Assembly: GCA_032988165.1 (NCBI GenBank)
Contig: JANTQF010000080.1
Span: 1 to 64,000, forward strand
Direction: 5' to 3'
Origin: Emmonsiellopsis sp. PD_33
Lineage: Eukaryota; Ascomycota; Eurotiomycetes; Onygenales; Ajellomycetaceae
Length of the DNA stretch: 64,000 nucleotides
Positions within the stretch are counted from its first letter, which is position 1; every line of letters starts with the position of its first letter. This document shows, in pieces, positions 10,405 to 22,227 of the stretch. The notes under the pieces are model-generated. The model made no database searches, had not been told where the DNA came from, and was given only the letters and a program-made list of their open reading frames with translations. Position numbers and translations under genes: made by a program.

Positions 10405-12500
10405 TCACAACTTCGCCATCAAACCCTGCTCAACCTCCTTCTTCGCCTCCTCCCTCAAAACCCTCTTCAAAATCTTCCCACTAGCATTCTTCGGAATCGC
10501 CTCGACAAACTTGACCCCACCGCTCAAAAACTTATACTTGGCCAATTTACCCGCCGCAAACTCCTGAATCTCCCTCTCCGTCAATTTCTGCGCCGCGGGA
10601 ACAGGCTGCCGAACAACATACGCACGCGGGTGCTCGATGTCTTTCTCATTCTTAAATTTGACACCAATCACAGCCGCGTCCATGATGAGCGGGTGTCCGA
10701 GAAGCACTGCTTCAAGTTCCGGAGGAGCCACTTGGAAACCGCGGACTTTGATGAGCTCCTTCTTGCGGTCGACGATGTACCATTTCTTCGTCTTCTCGTC
10801 GCAGTACCCGATATCACCGGTCTTGAACCATTCGCCGTCAAACGATTCCGCGTTGGCCTTGGGGTTCTCGAAGTAGCCCTTTATAACCGTGGGGCCGCGG
10901 ACGCAGATTTCTCCGCGCACGCCGTAGGCGGAGATGTTCTTGCCCTCGTCGTCGATTAGTCTGGTGGAGTTGTTAGTTCTTCTTCTTCTTCTTCTTCTTC
11001 TTCTTCTTCTTCTTCTTCTTCTTCTTCTTCTTCTTCTTCTTCTTCTTTTCTTCTTCTTCTTGTTTTACGTTTCTCTCCGGGGAAGTAAAGGGCCAACTTA
11101 CTTCATCTCAAGCGAAACGACCGGTCTGCCAATGGAGCCGGTATCGTCGGACTCCGGATAGTTGAACATGGTAGCAACACAGCTGGTCTCAGTCATACCC
11201 CAGACCTGGGTGTAAGGGGCACCGGGACCCATCAGGGAGTTGAACAGTGCCTGGGTTTCCTTATCTAACGGGGCGGCGCCCACGGAGCCGGCCTTGGTCT
11301 TCTTCAAGTACGGATGTTTGGCGAAGGGCGACTTCACGATACCGACAACCATCGGTGGAACGGTAAGGATATCGGTAACACTGTATTTCTCAAACGTCTC
11401 CAGGAATACCTTCAGATCGAAACGGCGCATTATGTAAAGGGTATGCCCACCCCTTAAAGCGCTGACATGAGTCGATGGGACGGCGGCGGCGTGGAAGCAA
11501 GGGATGGCTACCACGCGGGAAATCTGTTGAACGGTTAGACATTTGGTGGGCACTTAACAATCTCCCCCGGAGGAACGGGTACGAGTTCTCCCTACTACTA
11601 GAAACTAGTTCGAATGAAAAATGCGATACATACCTCATACCGCGGAGGCTTGCTCTCGAAAACCGCAGTATGCTGTCCAATGAGATTTCGATGACTGATA
11701 ACCGCAGCTTTTGGGAGACCTGTAGTTCCACTGCTGAAAAGGCGCGCGGCTGTGGTATTCTCGCATGTTTTCCTGTCGTCAAAACGGACCCAGTCCTCCT
11801 CGCCGTGTTTGAGGAGTTCAGTCCATGACCGGCTCCCGGCTGGCAGGGGCTGGCCTTGAGTATCAAATACCCAGATGTTCGACGATGGGATATTGTTATC
11901 CTTGGCCGCGGAAACGAGGTTGTCTAGAATTTCCGGCTCCGAGATCAAGAATGATACTTTCGCGGTCTTGATGTGATGGGAAAGCTCGAATTGGGTGTAA
12001 CCTGGGTTGGTTCCTGCGAAGACACCACCTGCACCGATGACTGCGAGGAAGACCATGGAGTAGTAGATCTAAATTTTAACTGTTAGCTTTGTATCCCTGA
12101 TATCCAGTGTCACAAAGCGAGGAATATGAGGTGAGGGGGGGGAAGGGGTTGTAGGGCACGTACGTCATTGAATGAATGGATATTAAGGCAATCGCCTTTC
12201 TTGAAGCCAGCAGCTCGAAGTCCAGCAATGAGCTGACGGATAATCTTCCGAGCTTGGTTGCATGATATCGATTTTGAGGGATCTTGAACGTCTACGTAAA
12301 TCTAAAAGCAAAGCACAGTCCAGGTTAGCTCGGGCGTATTCTCGACAAGCCAGGCAACTTGAATAACGTGTACAATACACACTGGAAAGGGAAGGGCGAC
12401 TTACCGGCTTATCCTGGTCGTAAGAAGGGCTATCGAAAATCCATGATAGAATATCTTTGGTAGGTAGATCCAAGTAACGCTCCGGCTTGAAGAACTCCAT
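10405..12500 (-). CDS. 4-coumarate:CoA-ligase-like acyl-CoA synthetase, peroxisomal
   Basis: Five exons, 12500-12405, 12301-12164, 12068-11634, 11523-11102 and 10960-10405, give 548 aa, the usual length of the family. It belongs to the ANL superfamily (AMP-binding), which adenylates a carboxylic acid and transfers it to CoA. The P-loop SSGTTGLPK is near residue 190, GMTE in QVWGMTETS near 365, GEWFKTGDIGY with the conserved Asp near 435, then the hinge DRKKELIKVRGFQV, and PKNASGKILKR with the catalytic lysine near 525. The last residues AKL form a good PTS1, pointing to the peroxisome. Fungal relatives act on aromatic, medium-chain or secondary-metabolite acids; the substrate here cannot be read from sequence. 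Intron 4 carries a long GAA/TTC microsatellite. Confidence 0.9.
10977..11061. repeat. (TTC)n microsatellite inside an intron
   Basis: About 28 TTC units with one interruption near 11047 fill more than half of intron 4 of the CoA-ligase-like gene. On the gene strand it reads as GAA repeats, so transcripts carry a purine-rich tract between donor and acceptor. Length polymorphism between strains is expected. Confidence 0.95.
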
Positions 12501-12787
12501 TTTGATAGAATGGCGGAATGAGTGCCTGGACGCTTCTAATCAAAACAGAAGCAAGATAAAGCTGATTTTTCAAAAATCCGGAAAGAAAGGGTAACCAGAA
12601 GTTAAGATGTCGATCGAGGAATGTAAATTCCAGAGCGAGCTTCCAATGCGGAACCGGGGCTGATCGTTAATATTATTAATACTGCGGAGTCCTCCGTACG
12701 CTGAACCGATGCGAGGCCGCACGCGGGTATAATAAATTGGTCTCTTATGTCCTGAATCTGGTCAAAGTTCCCCAAAAGTAGTGAGGT
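12501..12787. promoter_or_regulatory. Upstream region of the CoA-ligase-like gene
   Basis: Non-coding sequence immediately upstream of the start at 12500. No confident binding motif is called. Confidence 0.4.
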
Positions 12788-13252
12788 TCAGCTCCACGTT
12801 AAAGTACCCTGCGAAGTCTCCGGGTGCGGGGGAATTGATCGAGCAAAATACGAGGCGTCGAGTCGGCCGTCGATGGGGCGCGAAGTGAAAATGACAAGTT
12901 CTCGGTCTCCGATATGTTTCTCAAATATCCTCAAATATTCGGGTTCATCGTCTGCGTCCAGGTAACGCATAATAAGTAGAACACAAGAAGGAGAACGAGA
13001 GATGATTGTCGTGTCATCCGGCCTCCAGCCCCGTTGGCGCATAGGCCCGAAAACAATATTCCGTTGTCGACAAATCGCATGTGTCCTGAAGGGGTTGATC
13101 CAATAATATGAACGGAAAAATGGACTCAAGATCCCTTTCAACGTGGCTTCTGGTAGGAGGGTCTCACGTAAATCGCGGGTTGGGGCGCGAAACGAAGCTT
13201 CATTGCCCGAGGAAGCTGAGCTAGTTACCCCGGTTCGAGATTAATATAACCT
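12788..13252 (-). other. Protein-like open frame without a start
   Basis: One minus-strand frame is open for about 155 codons and reads like real protein: TRDLRETLLPEATLKG, PMRQRGWRPDDTTIISR, YLDADDEPEYLRIF, then GDRELVIFTSRPID. No ATG stands before RQRGW in the middle of the frame, and I do not recognise a family. It may be an exon of a gene whose other exons I cannot see, or a remnant. The frame opens after a TAA near 13253. Confidence 0.3.
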
Positions 13253-15167
13253 GCAGCCGAGGGGAGAGGCCTTGACTGAATAAATGTGGAGACTTGGAAT
13301 TCTTCCCCAGAGAGCTTCTAGTTCAACGGAATTATGTCAAAATGGGACAGGCTCGGCTCCAGACTCGGAAGCTTCGGGAGAAGCCTCGTTAGCCATGACA
13401 AATATTAGTTAGGGCTCGAGCACGGAGTTCAACCCGTTATTAGCGCCAAACTTATCCAACATGCCAGTGCGGGAAGCTCTCTGTTCTCTCCACGAAGAAC
13501 TAATCAACTGCTTTCATGGGATGCGAGGCAGCCTAAAAATTGATATGAAGATTCACAAGAAAACGCGAGAAGTTTGCATGGACAGGGAACGCAGCACGGC
13601 AGAGTTGGGATTTCAAGAAACATATCAGTTGTTTTTAGGGGCAAAGAGCAATCAACAAGGGCTAGATGGTACTCGCATACCTGTTCAAACCAGCAAGCAG
13701 GGCCTTTCTCCTCCTGGCAGACAGATTTGATTTTGTCCCAGTCATGTATATTTTATTTTACATGAGGCTGGGGTAGATCGGTTGTATTGGATTAGCTGCT
13801 TCATACACCAGGCCTGGTCATCAACGTCGTTGGAAAGTCCATCCGGATCTCCCTTAGTGTGGTCCTTAATCCATGAGAAAGGTAAGCCTGATATTGTCTG
13901 TGAGAGCTAGGGAAAAGACTGACACTCCAAGCTCTGCCGTTTTCTTACAGCAGCTTGTCCAGATAGATTTAGTGTCTTACATCGTCCCTCTGAGCAATGT
14001 GCGTCCAGCAGAGATCACCTCTGGAGCTTATGTCGCTTGGCTCCATGGCAGTTTATTATACTGGGGAGTTAAACGATAAGTCTTGGTAGGGACAGTCATT
14101 GCATGATTTCGACATTATTAGGGATTATTAGTGATGTCATCATTTGCCGGAAAACGGGCTTAAAACAACCTTGAAAAAGGGGTAGTTAGTGTTAGGAACG
14201 GAGTTCGGTGGAGGCAGCTTTGAGCATCACCACCTAACCAGCGTCACTTCAAACCGTCAAATTGTCGGATGCCACCATCATTTTGCTCATATTCACTTGA
14301 AGAAGCCAGGCTATGAATATGAATGCCATTTTCCGCAAATAAAAGCCACGATATGAGAAATTTCGATTTGGCTCTCCTCATTTGTTGAGCTCGAGGGAAC
14401 CTCCAACCCCAGACATGACACGTTGCGAGACGTTAACTATGCCTATCATCGGTCAAATAGATGGATAAAGAAAAGGGTGGGCTGCATTAAGCCGCAAAAA
14501 CACCATGAAAAGATGGTAGCGGTCTATATCGATTCCAACCCGTGCATTTGAGATCTCCATTTCCGTGACACGCCGGATGCATCTGTCCACCACAGGTTAG
14601 ACTCGCTCCCAAGGTTCCTTTTTGTGATTGCATTTTACGTGTGGAATAGATCTCAAAGGGTCCAGATTCCTCCCAATTCTCGCTTACTTAACTATGGATT
14701 AACTTGGTTCCCTGATTAAGTTAATTGCCCCTCCCTCTGCTCCTGTACTGATCGCTTCTCTTTGTGCAACAACTGTTTGATATATATTTGGGAAGTCAAT
14801 ATAGCGGCAAACCTCAAGTGTTTGCTCCGTCGATTCCCCTGGAAAGAGACAGAGAGTCACTGATGTTCTGTTGAACAATGCCATTATCCATCCCTCCCAA
14901 CACCCCCTCCCCCGCCACATGGCTATTCTCTATTTCAGCCAATGAAAGAGACCACAAAGATTGCCTATCAAACTTCCCCTTGCTGTGAAACAATTCGTGA
15001 TGGCGGAGTGCATTGATGAGATATGCCAGTGAGGGCGCGAATTATATGCACCCGATCCGACGTTAATGGCATCGATATCTACAGTCATTTGAGTTTAGAT
15101 GAGACAAAAAAATTTCCGCCTGACGATTTCTTACACCGCAAAGCTGCAAGGCTTTTCCTTGCTTAAG
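13253..15167. other. Gene-poor intergenic DNA
   Basis: Only short overlapping frames occur (for example 13461-13765 on the plus strand and 14699-14920 on the minus strand). None has a recognisable domain or believable splice partners. I see no RNA gene or repeat. Confidence 0.45.
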
Positions 15168-15824
15168 TTAGTTTTTGCCCTCAAACCATAAAATATCGTC
15201 CGCTGGATACTGTCTTGTGAGCTCTTCACTCTTTATTCTCGACAACTCCAATCCTAGATGGAGCCCAACAACCCCCACTATTTGATACCATTCTCCCAAG
15301 TTATACAACCCGACGGAATAAAGATTTGTCTTGACACGACCCGGACTACGAGAGCTGAATTCTTCGAAATACGATGTTTCTGTTGCTTTCGCTATTGCGG
15401 GATCACGCCTGTGGCTATATGCGGTTCGAGGATTACAGAAATATGGCAATCGATCACCTGGGATTAACGGAAGCAAACGCAGTGCAATAGAATAAATGAC
15501 CACCGGCACCTAGAAGATATCCTCGGAATGACAGTGCAACGACGCACCTTTTACTCCTCGACTACAGCCCAGAAGAACACGGCAGCCAGCCCACCACGGC
15601 CTAGATGTTTCCCGTTTGGTCATAATCCGTTTACTTGATTTGCTCAGCAAACCGAACCCCGTCGTTCTGACGGAGTTAAATCTTCGGAATAAATAGGATT
15701 CTCTGCTGCAACCCTCCGTTCCGGTAGATTCCCGCGCGGCTCTGCGCTTGTTCTTCAGATATACCACCACTAGATCCGTGCCACCCCAAATGCTAAAGAC
15801 TTTATTGTCCCCAACCATTCCCAC
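15168..15824 (-). pseudogene. Possible degenerate gene, unrecognised
   Basis: A single minus-strand frame stays open across 219 codons except for one TAG at 15512-15510. The downstream half looks protein-like: PLIPGDRLPYFCNPRTA, ATETSYFEEFSSRSPGR, and YNLGEWYQIVGVVGLHLG. The TAG lies in a sequence that could be an intron acceptor (CTTCTAG), and a 45-bp GTAAAA...CTAG intron would join the halves in phase. It is therefore either a short two-exon gene or a pseudogene. I do not recognise the family. Confidence 0.3.
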
Positions 15825-16510
15825 TTAATTTCCGGTTATCTTAACAACAAGAATATCCAAGGTAATGCATTGACGCATCCTATAGATACCACTATATTTG
15901 TGACTAGGGCTAATAAGTAGTGACTGAAGAAACTTGGGCTATCCTGCCCCTGAGAGATGCTGTCAGAAGGCGAGGAGGATATATCCCAATCTAAATGCTT
16001 GGGATGCACTTAGATGCAGGGTCTCAATCCTTGTCACTCATATTCTTGCTATCGGGATTCTAGATTGGCTCGATCGGGTGTCACTTGCGCTCCTGTATTT
16101 GTTACAGCGTTTTGCCAAAAGAGGGCATAGGCAATCTATTACCCGGCTCCACAGGGCACTAATATGACCAACCCACGGTTCCTTCAGTTGAGGCGGTCAG
16201 TGTTTTTTTAACGTCCCTGCATGCAACTCTCACCGTTTTGAAGTTAAAAATCTGCAGACGAACAAAGCTGCCCAAGCCGTTATGCAACTATCCGCGAAGG
16301 CATACCAGGGGCACTCGATTACGAGATCTTCCATCTTTCATTTTTTGTTGTTTGTTGCCGGCCATGCTATAGAACCCTCACAGCTTCGATTGCATACTTC
16401 GATTTGACAGCGGCTGTTCCTGGATACGCCCTGCATCCCTCAAATTAACTTCAGCAAAGATCTACCTTGCTTTTTTTCAATCACGTTTGCTTCTAGTTCT
16501 AAATCTCTGG
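15825..16510. other. Intergenic, nothing recognised
   Basis: Short frames only. The stretch leads into the second copy of the 87-bp duplicate. Confidence 0.45.
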
Positions 16511-16597
16511 TAACTCAATTGCTACGTCGGCAGTACTACAGGGAGAATAGCCTAGAAGCCGTGGTTGTGCGGGTCATTATCTATCCATTTCTGCAGC
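16511..16597. repeat. 87-bp perfect duplicate, copy 2
   Basis: Identical base for base to 8565-8651, same orientation. Here it sits about 340 bp upstream of the myo-inositol oxygenase start, so it could lie in that promoter. It encodes an open frame (RQYYRENSLEAVVVR) on the plus strand, but nothing suggests this is translated. Confidence 0.9.
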
Positions 16598-16934
16598 AAA
16601 GCGTGTCGAACAGTCGGATTCGAACGCTACCTGCTGTTCCAAATCTAGCCTGCCGTTCTTCCTTACCGCTACATCTACTTGGAAATTGTCGTATCCGGTG
16701 GTTTTCGTTATGTTATCCTCGTCCCCAGTACTTTCGCTGTAGGTACTGACTATATATATCTCTATACCCATTCCTAGATCCTCTACTTGGTGCTCCTCAT
16801 CAAATAGATTTGATTCAGTATTTCCGTTATTCCTTAAACATTCTTGTCTGTCTCACCTTCCCCCTTCTGCTTCACCAGACCTAACCTATATCACCAACCT
16901 ATACCTCCTAATTGGATCACATCCCGTTCCCACC
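16598..16934. promoter_or_regulatory. Upstream region of myo-inositol oxygenase
   Basis: Non-coding, pyrimidine-rich towards the start codon, ending CACCATG, a normal fungal initiation context. No specific site is called. Confidence 0.4.
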
Positions 16935-17987
16935 ATGTCACCATCGAGGCTGGACGAGTCCCCTTTCGACACGAGCCGCGATGGTGCTGCCCTGGACAAA
17001 CTATCAGATGACATTGATAATGTCAATGTCCTCAAGGGGGAGTTGCAGAAAGAAGACGTCTACAGCAAAGCTAAATTCGGTGCCAACAAGGACAAAACGA
17101 AATTCCGACAGTATGAGACTGCCTGTGATAGAGTCAAATCATTTTACCGCGAACAGCATGAAAAACAGACAGTTGCCTACAATCTTACAGCCCGCGACGA
17201 GTTCAAATCCAAAACCAGAGCGGAGATGACGGTTTGGGAAGCAATTGAAAAACTCGACACCCTAATTGATGAGTCTGATCCTGACACCTCCTTATCTCAA
17301 ATCGGTCATCTTCTCCAATCTGCCGAAGCTATCCGTCGTGATGGGAAGCCGAGATGGATGCAACTTACCGGTTTGATTCATGACCTGGGAAAGCTTCTAT
17401 TCTTCTATGGGGCCCAGGGTCAATGGGATGTGGTTGGCGACACTTTCCCAGTTGGATGCGCATTTGACGAACAAATTATCTACCCAGACACGTTTGCCGG
17501 AAACCCTGACTTTGGACATGAAGTCTATGGCACAAAATTCGGAATCTACGCTCCGAATTGTGGTCTCGAAAACGTCATGCTTTCCTGGGGGCACGACGAG
17601 TATCTATACAATGTTGTCAAAACACAGTCGACTCTGCCAAAGGAAGCCTTGGCCATGATCCGATATCACTCCTTCTATCCATGGCATACCGGAGGCGCTT
17701 ATAGGCACCTGATGAACGAAGAAGACCACGAAATGCTCAAGGCGGTGCAAGCCTTCAACCCCTACGATCTCTACAGCAAGACGGATGACGTCCCAAATAT
17801 CGAAGAGCTGAAGGTACGTAATCAAATGTTTTCTATGGACACGAGAAATTCTCAACGCCCCCTCTCCCTGCTCGATTATTACCCATCGCATTTCTCAAAA
17901 CTGCTCCAGCAGTACTGACCTGTTCCCCAGCCATACTATCTAGAGCTCATCGATGAATTTTTCCCGCATCGCATCGTGAGGTGGTAG
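16935..17987 (+). CDS. MIOX: myo-Inositol oxygenase
   Basis: Two exons, 16935-17813 and 17931-17987, give 311 aa, the family's usual length. The enzyme opens myo-inositol with O2 to D-glucuronate using a di-iron centre in an HD-type fold. Diagnostic segments are all present: FRQYETACDRVKSFYREQH near 55, GLIHDLGK near 150 with metal-binding His-Asp, GNPDFGHEVYGTKFGIY, MLSWGHDEYLY with another His-Asp, and IRYHSFYPWHTGGAY. The 117-bp intron (GTACGT...CCCCAG) separates the conserved C-terminal PYYLELIDEFFP, which ends in RIVRW. In fungi it allows inositol use as a carbon source. Cytosolic, no signal peptide. Confidence 0.95.
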
Positions 17988-20900
17988 GAAACGTGGATGA
18001 TTGGCTGGGTTTATGCATAGGGTGCAAACATGCATGCAAATAACCGAATTTCTTTTGTTTCCTTTTTATTCCCTGCATGTAATATTTTTGGAGCCATTCC
18101 GCCCTTTGGGCTTTTTTCCCATTCATTCTCTTTCTTCTCTGCTAGGGCATCTATTTGCTTTTTCTTTAAAACATCCCCCTTTAGAAGCTTCCCCCTTTCT
18201 CCTTACTGCATTTCCCTTCTATTTAATGCCTATTTCTTTTCCTTTCCTTTTCATTTGGGACCACTTTGATGCCTCACTTGCCACCGCTACCGATTCATTA
18301 TCTTTCTATGGCCACTCAGGAGTAAGTGAGCGCCTCCTCTCGAGTCTCTAACAGCCATTACTCAGCCATCCTCCCCTATACATTTCCGCTAATGGATATT
18401 TTCAGCCTTGTTTCCTTGTTCTCCAAAATTTTGTTTCTGCATTTGCGTTTTCTTTTCTTTTTTCTTCACCCTTTTTCACTTTCCTACGTCATTAGCATTA
18501 TTGCATCGCATCGGATAGAGCTTTATACTACTATTGTTAGTCAATTAACTACTATTATTTTATTTTCTTCCATTACAATTATTTATATCCACCTACAGAA
18601 GAATCTCATTTGGAATGAGAATGATATTCATTGTGAAGAATTTAGGGAACAAAAATGAAAGCCAAACAACAGCATGCTAAAAATGTCGAGGAAATCCTGT
18701 CGTAGGGCACGGTATACATTACATTGCCTTCGTACAATTAATTTTATTTTGGGAAAGCCCATTATACTCTAAAAATCATGACTTTTCTTCCTTCTGCCTC
18801 TGCATTAGGGAATGCAATGTCATTGCCAACTTGCCAATTCATCATGCTTCGCTATCTAGTTGAGCTCTATACAAAACGCACATACACGGCCGCATTCTTC
18901 ACCGTGGAATCCTAGATCAATGAATTGAATACATCACAAACATACAATCTCCTTAGTCTCCCTTGCAAAATTGAAAGAGGAACTATGCCATTGAGGTTCA
19001 TACAATACTTCTCACAATGTTGCTCAGGCTGTTTCCCCTCCCCTCGGTTGAGAACAATGATACCACCCCCCCGGGACCGAGTATACCGAAGTTTGGCGGG
19101 TGTTGAATCCACCACTTTGCAGATATAATGCGTGCCGTTGAAAATCATACTTAAGTGCGATGTGATGCCTGGAGGCGTTCCTAGTCCCGTCTTTCTTCCT
19201 AATTTCTCAATTGTTTTTCGAATGGAACCGGCTCGATCCAATTGAGATCGATCGTGCCTGATCTTCAACTAGCATATATCGGCTTCTCCTACTTACATCC
19301 GTGCCGTTGGGGCTTGAACCAGCGTTTTCCCAGGGAATCTTAAAATTCCCTGCCCTTGATCCTAGCTCTATTCTTCAAAAATTCATTCTTCGTAAAAACT
19401 GATTCTTAACTGTGCCCGTCCTTTGAGCGCCATGTTGAATTTAGCAGCGAATATCTGCGTGCGTCCACAGGGACGAGACAAAGGGACTCAACTCTCTACA
19501 AAAGTCTGCTTGTTATTCAGGTATGTATGTACAACGCACAAAGCATTAAAAAAAAGGCATGAAATCTCGGTAGATGGGGCTTTTCTCTCTCTTAATTTTT
19601 TAGCTGGTGGAAAGCGCCGCACAATAAGATGTTCAAGGGACAAAGAGGAATTAAATTAAGGTATGTAGACAATCCAGATCCCCCACATCCATAGTAGTAG
19701 GTATATATAGATATGTTATTTTTCTCCATACGCCACGCAACCACGTCAACTCTCTTAACCCACACCTCCAGCGATGGCTTATTTCTCCACCCTTTGAATG
19801 CAAATACCGTCTATTCCTAATTTCCTACGGATTCGTCGACATTCCCCATAACCATCCATCGTATCTTGTGAGGAGCATCGAAAAGGAAAATACACCAGAT
19901 CTCCATTCGTAGTTAGCCCACAATCATGGGTACAGACGTGCGCCAAAAGAAGCCAACAGTACAAATATATTAAAGCCTTTCATAAGCTATTCTTATTTCG
20001 GAGAATGTTTCTCGTGCAGGTCTCTAAACTCGTCGATTTAAGGTTATTCTATGACCCCGTTCCCCACCCGCCCTTTAAGCTTATCCAGACTCCACCCGGC
20101 CCACCCCACTGCGAAGTAGAAGTGTACCCCACCCTACCCCACCCCCACCCTACTATGCTGTTCTCCTTTCATTGCACCATCCCGAGGGGACTGGAACACG
20201 TCCTCCATTAAAGCCGGCACATTAAATCTGGAACCTAGCCACAGCTGGAGACATTAGGGGTGCCTCATATGGTGCACTACATAGGTGACATACCACCATC
20301 GGGACCATGTAGTTGAGAGACAGCAATCCATGCGAATGCGAAAATCGTTTCCAGCGAGATTAGGGATCAACTTTTAAAGGGCATTGGATGGATGTGTAGA
20401 AGCTCGTGATTCGGGGCTAATGCTACTTTATCATGTTTCCTGCCTAGGCAGCTAATATCACAGAATTTGTTGATAAAACCCTACAATATAAATTAAATAG
20501 CTATAGCCAATTGCCAGTGGGCAGGTTTACTGGTGAACTCTACTCTCAATGGGCCTAAATATACTACTCATAATTTCATATATGTTAACTTGGATCTCAT
20601 AGGCCGGAGCAGCAGTGAGAGTCTAGTTCCCCTTTCTCTAAAATAGTAGAGGCTGGGATGTCCAAATGAGCGTAGATCAGGCCTGAGTAGCTAGTTAAAC
20701 ACTACCTAAAACATATTGCTAATATGAGCTAAAATCCCTGGGAGAGATGCGGAGCGGAATAGAGGGATTGTTTGAGCCCCTCAGACTCCAGTCGGGCAGA
20801 TGCGATTTCCTCTATTAGTATTGCCCAATCTTCTGTTTTTGGGATCCCGGGTAGTGCTATGATCTATCATTGGGACGATAGTCTTTCCTCTCCAACATAT

Positions 20901-21176
20901 GGCAGTTGGCTGTGCTTGGAAATGATCTATCTTATTCTCCTGTTATCATCTAAAGTCCATGGACTCATTAATACAAAGTAATAAGGAAACCCAGAAATAA
21001 GGAACAAAACGCCACGCTCAAGAATACATAAAAAGGTGGACATGACACATAGTCTATACCTGTCGCGACCATGGATGCAGCAGAAAAAATCCAAATAGAA
21101 TATTCGACAAACAAACGTGCAAGGAAATAAAAATATAAAAGCGAATTCGAGTTGGATGCTGAAAAAGCAACACTAA
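17988..21176. other. Long gene-poor stretch with CT-rich tract
   Basis: About 18036-18500 is strongly pyrimidine-rich on the plus strand, so long frames there are compositional, not genes. A 118-codon minus-strand open frame at 18912-19268 lacks an ATG start and has no recognised family. The sequence at 19305-19330 contains a tRNA B-box-like GGTTCAAGCCCC on the minus strand, but no tRNA folds around it. The rest shows only short frames. Confidence 0.5.
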
Positions 21177-22227
21177 TCATGGGCTGGACTGGCGAGGTAA
21201 CATTCTGAGCTCCTGTTCGCTGTAGCTCGCATTAGAAGCGACGTCAGCTTTCGAATAGTCACTATATCCTTGGCCAAAGCATCTGCCAGGATGGAAAGCA
21301 TTAAGCACCAGTACAGCTGCGCTAACCATTCCGCCCTCAAGAGCGATAAATAGAGGCTCCTCCTTCATCAACGGACCGTCCCAGCCACCGGAGAGTTCCG
21401 CGATTCGATAAACACAGCGCACGAAAATAAAGAGGGTGGATATAGCCAAGGCGAGAAGGAAGCTGCGGAAAGCAGTTGAATCCCGAAGTCTGGCGTATTT
21501 GGCGTCCAAGGCACCCGCGCCGAGGGATCGAATGCGGAGCCAGGTGCGGATGGCAAAGTCGCTAGCGAGCACGATGAATATACCCAGAGTGACGACTTGG
21601 AACACAACACCAGCAATCATCAGGTTTTTCCCCAAGTCGGCACTAGAGTCGCCAGGATCTGCAGAACTGGCAATGCCGCCACCGGCGGCTTGTAGGATAA
21701 GGGCGATAACATCGCATGTGATGAAAATTCGGGGATACCAAACGGCGGGAATGCGCGAGTTTTCACGGCCGAAAGTTGTGACGATTCTGGAGAGGCAGAA
21801 GTAGATTCCAGCAGCGAGGAAGGCGGGGGCAACTGTGAGACAGCAGATCTGGATCATGAAGGGGATCTAAATGATGATTGTTAATTAAATGCTGTAAATA
21901 ATGTGCCTTTTTATGGATTAGATGTTTACTCACTTCCTTCCAGGGATTGTTATGCATCAAAATTCTTCCAACATAGCCGAGCGTTTCACCGACAGTTCCA
22001 AGTGTCATAGCAACCGAAAAGCCAATAAACTGCTTTGATTTGAAGGCTTGTAGAAAGAATGCTGCACAAGAAATTCCGAAAAGTGCAGTCAAAACCACGT
22101 TCGCTATCAGTGAGGGACGATATCCATAGTAGGAATCCACGAGATCGCAGGTCTCGAATGTGCAAAGATTGCCATCAAATTCTTCCTCCTCACGGCGCAA
22201 CAAGGCCGACACAAGAGCAAGAGACAT
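21177..22227 (-). CDS. RTA1-like seven-transmembrane protein
   Basis: Two exons, 22227-21934 and 21866-21177 (intron GTGAGT...TTTAG), give 327 aa. Seven hydrophobic segments follow a short extracellular N-terminus with two cysteines (NLCTFETCDL). Family landmarks are YGYRPSLIANVV at the first helix, GETLGYVGRI, the second-exon start FMIQICCLTVAPAFLAAGIY, then FITCDVIALILQAAGGG, and the late RCVYRIAEL...EEPLFIALEG. These are the RTA1/lipid-translocating exporter-like signature. Yeast members (Rta1, Rsb1, Pug1) affect resistance to toxic lipids or aminocholesterol and porphyrin handling; the substrate here is unknown. Plasma or internal membrane location is inferred. Confidence 0.92.

Noticed and set aside
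16600..16640. GTTCGAATCC B-box on the minus strand just after the 87-bp repeat
   Set aside because: The flanking bases do not form a T-stem and no A-box or acceptor stem is found at tRNA distance.
18912..19268. 118-codon minus-strand open frame
   Set aside because: No ATG start and no recognisable domain; kept only as a remark in the gene-free region.
19300..19360. tRNA-like B-box GGTTCAAGCCCC on the minus strand with a TTTAAGA anticodon-like loop
   Set aside because: The T-stem and acceptor stem do not pair, the anticodon stem gives the wrong loop size, and no D-arm or A-box is in place.
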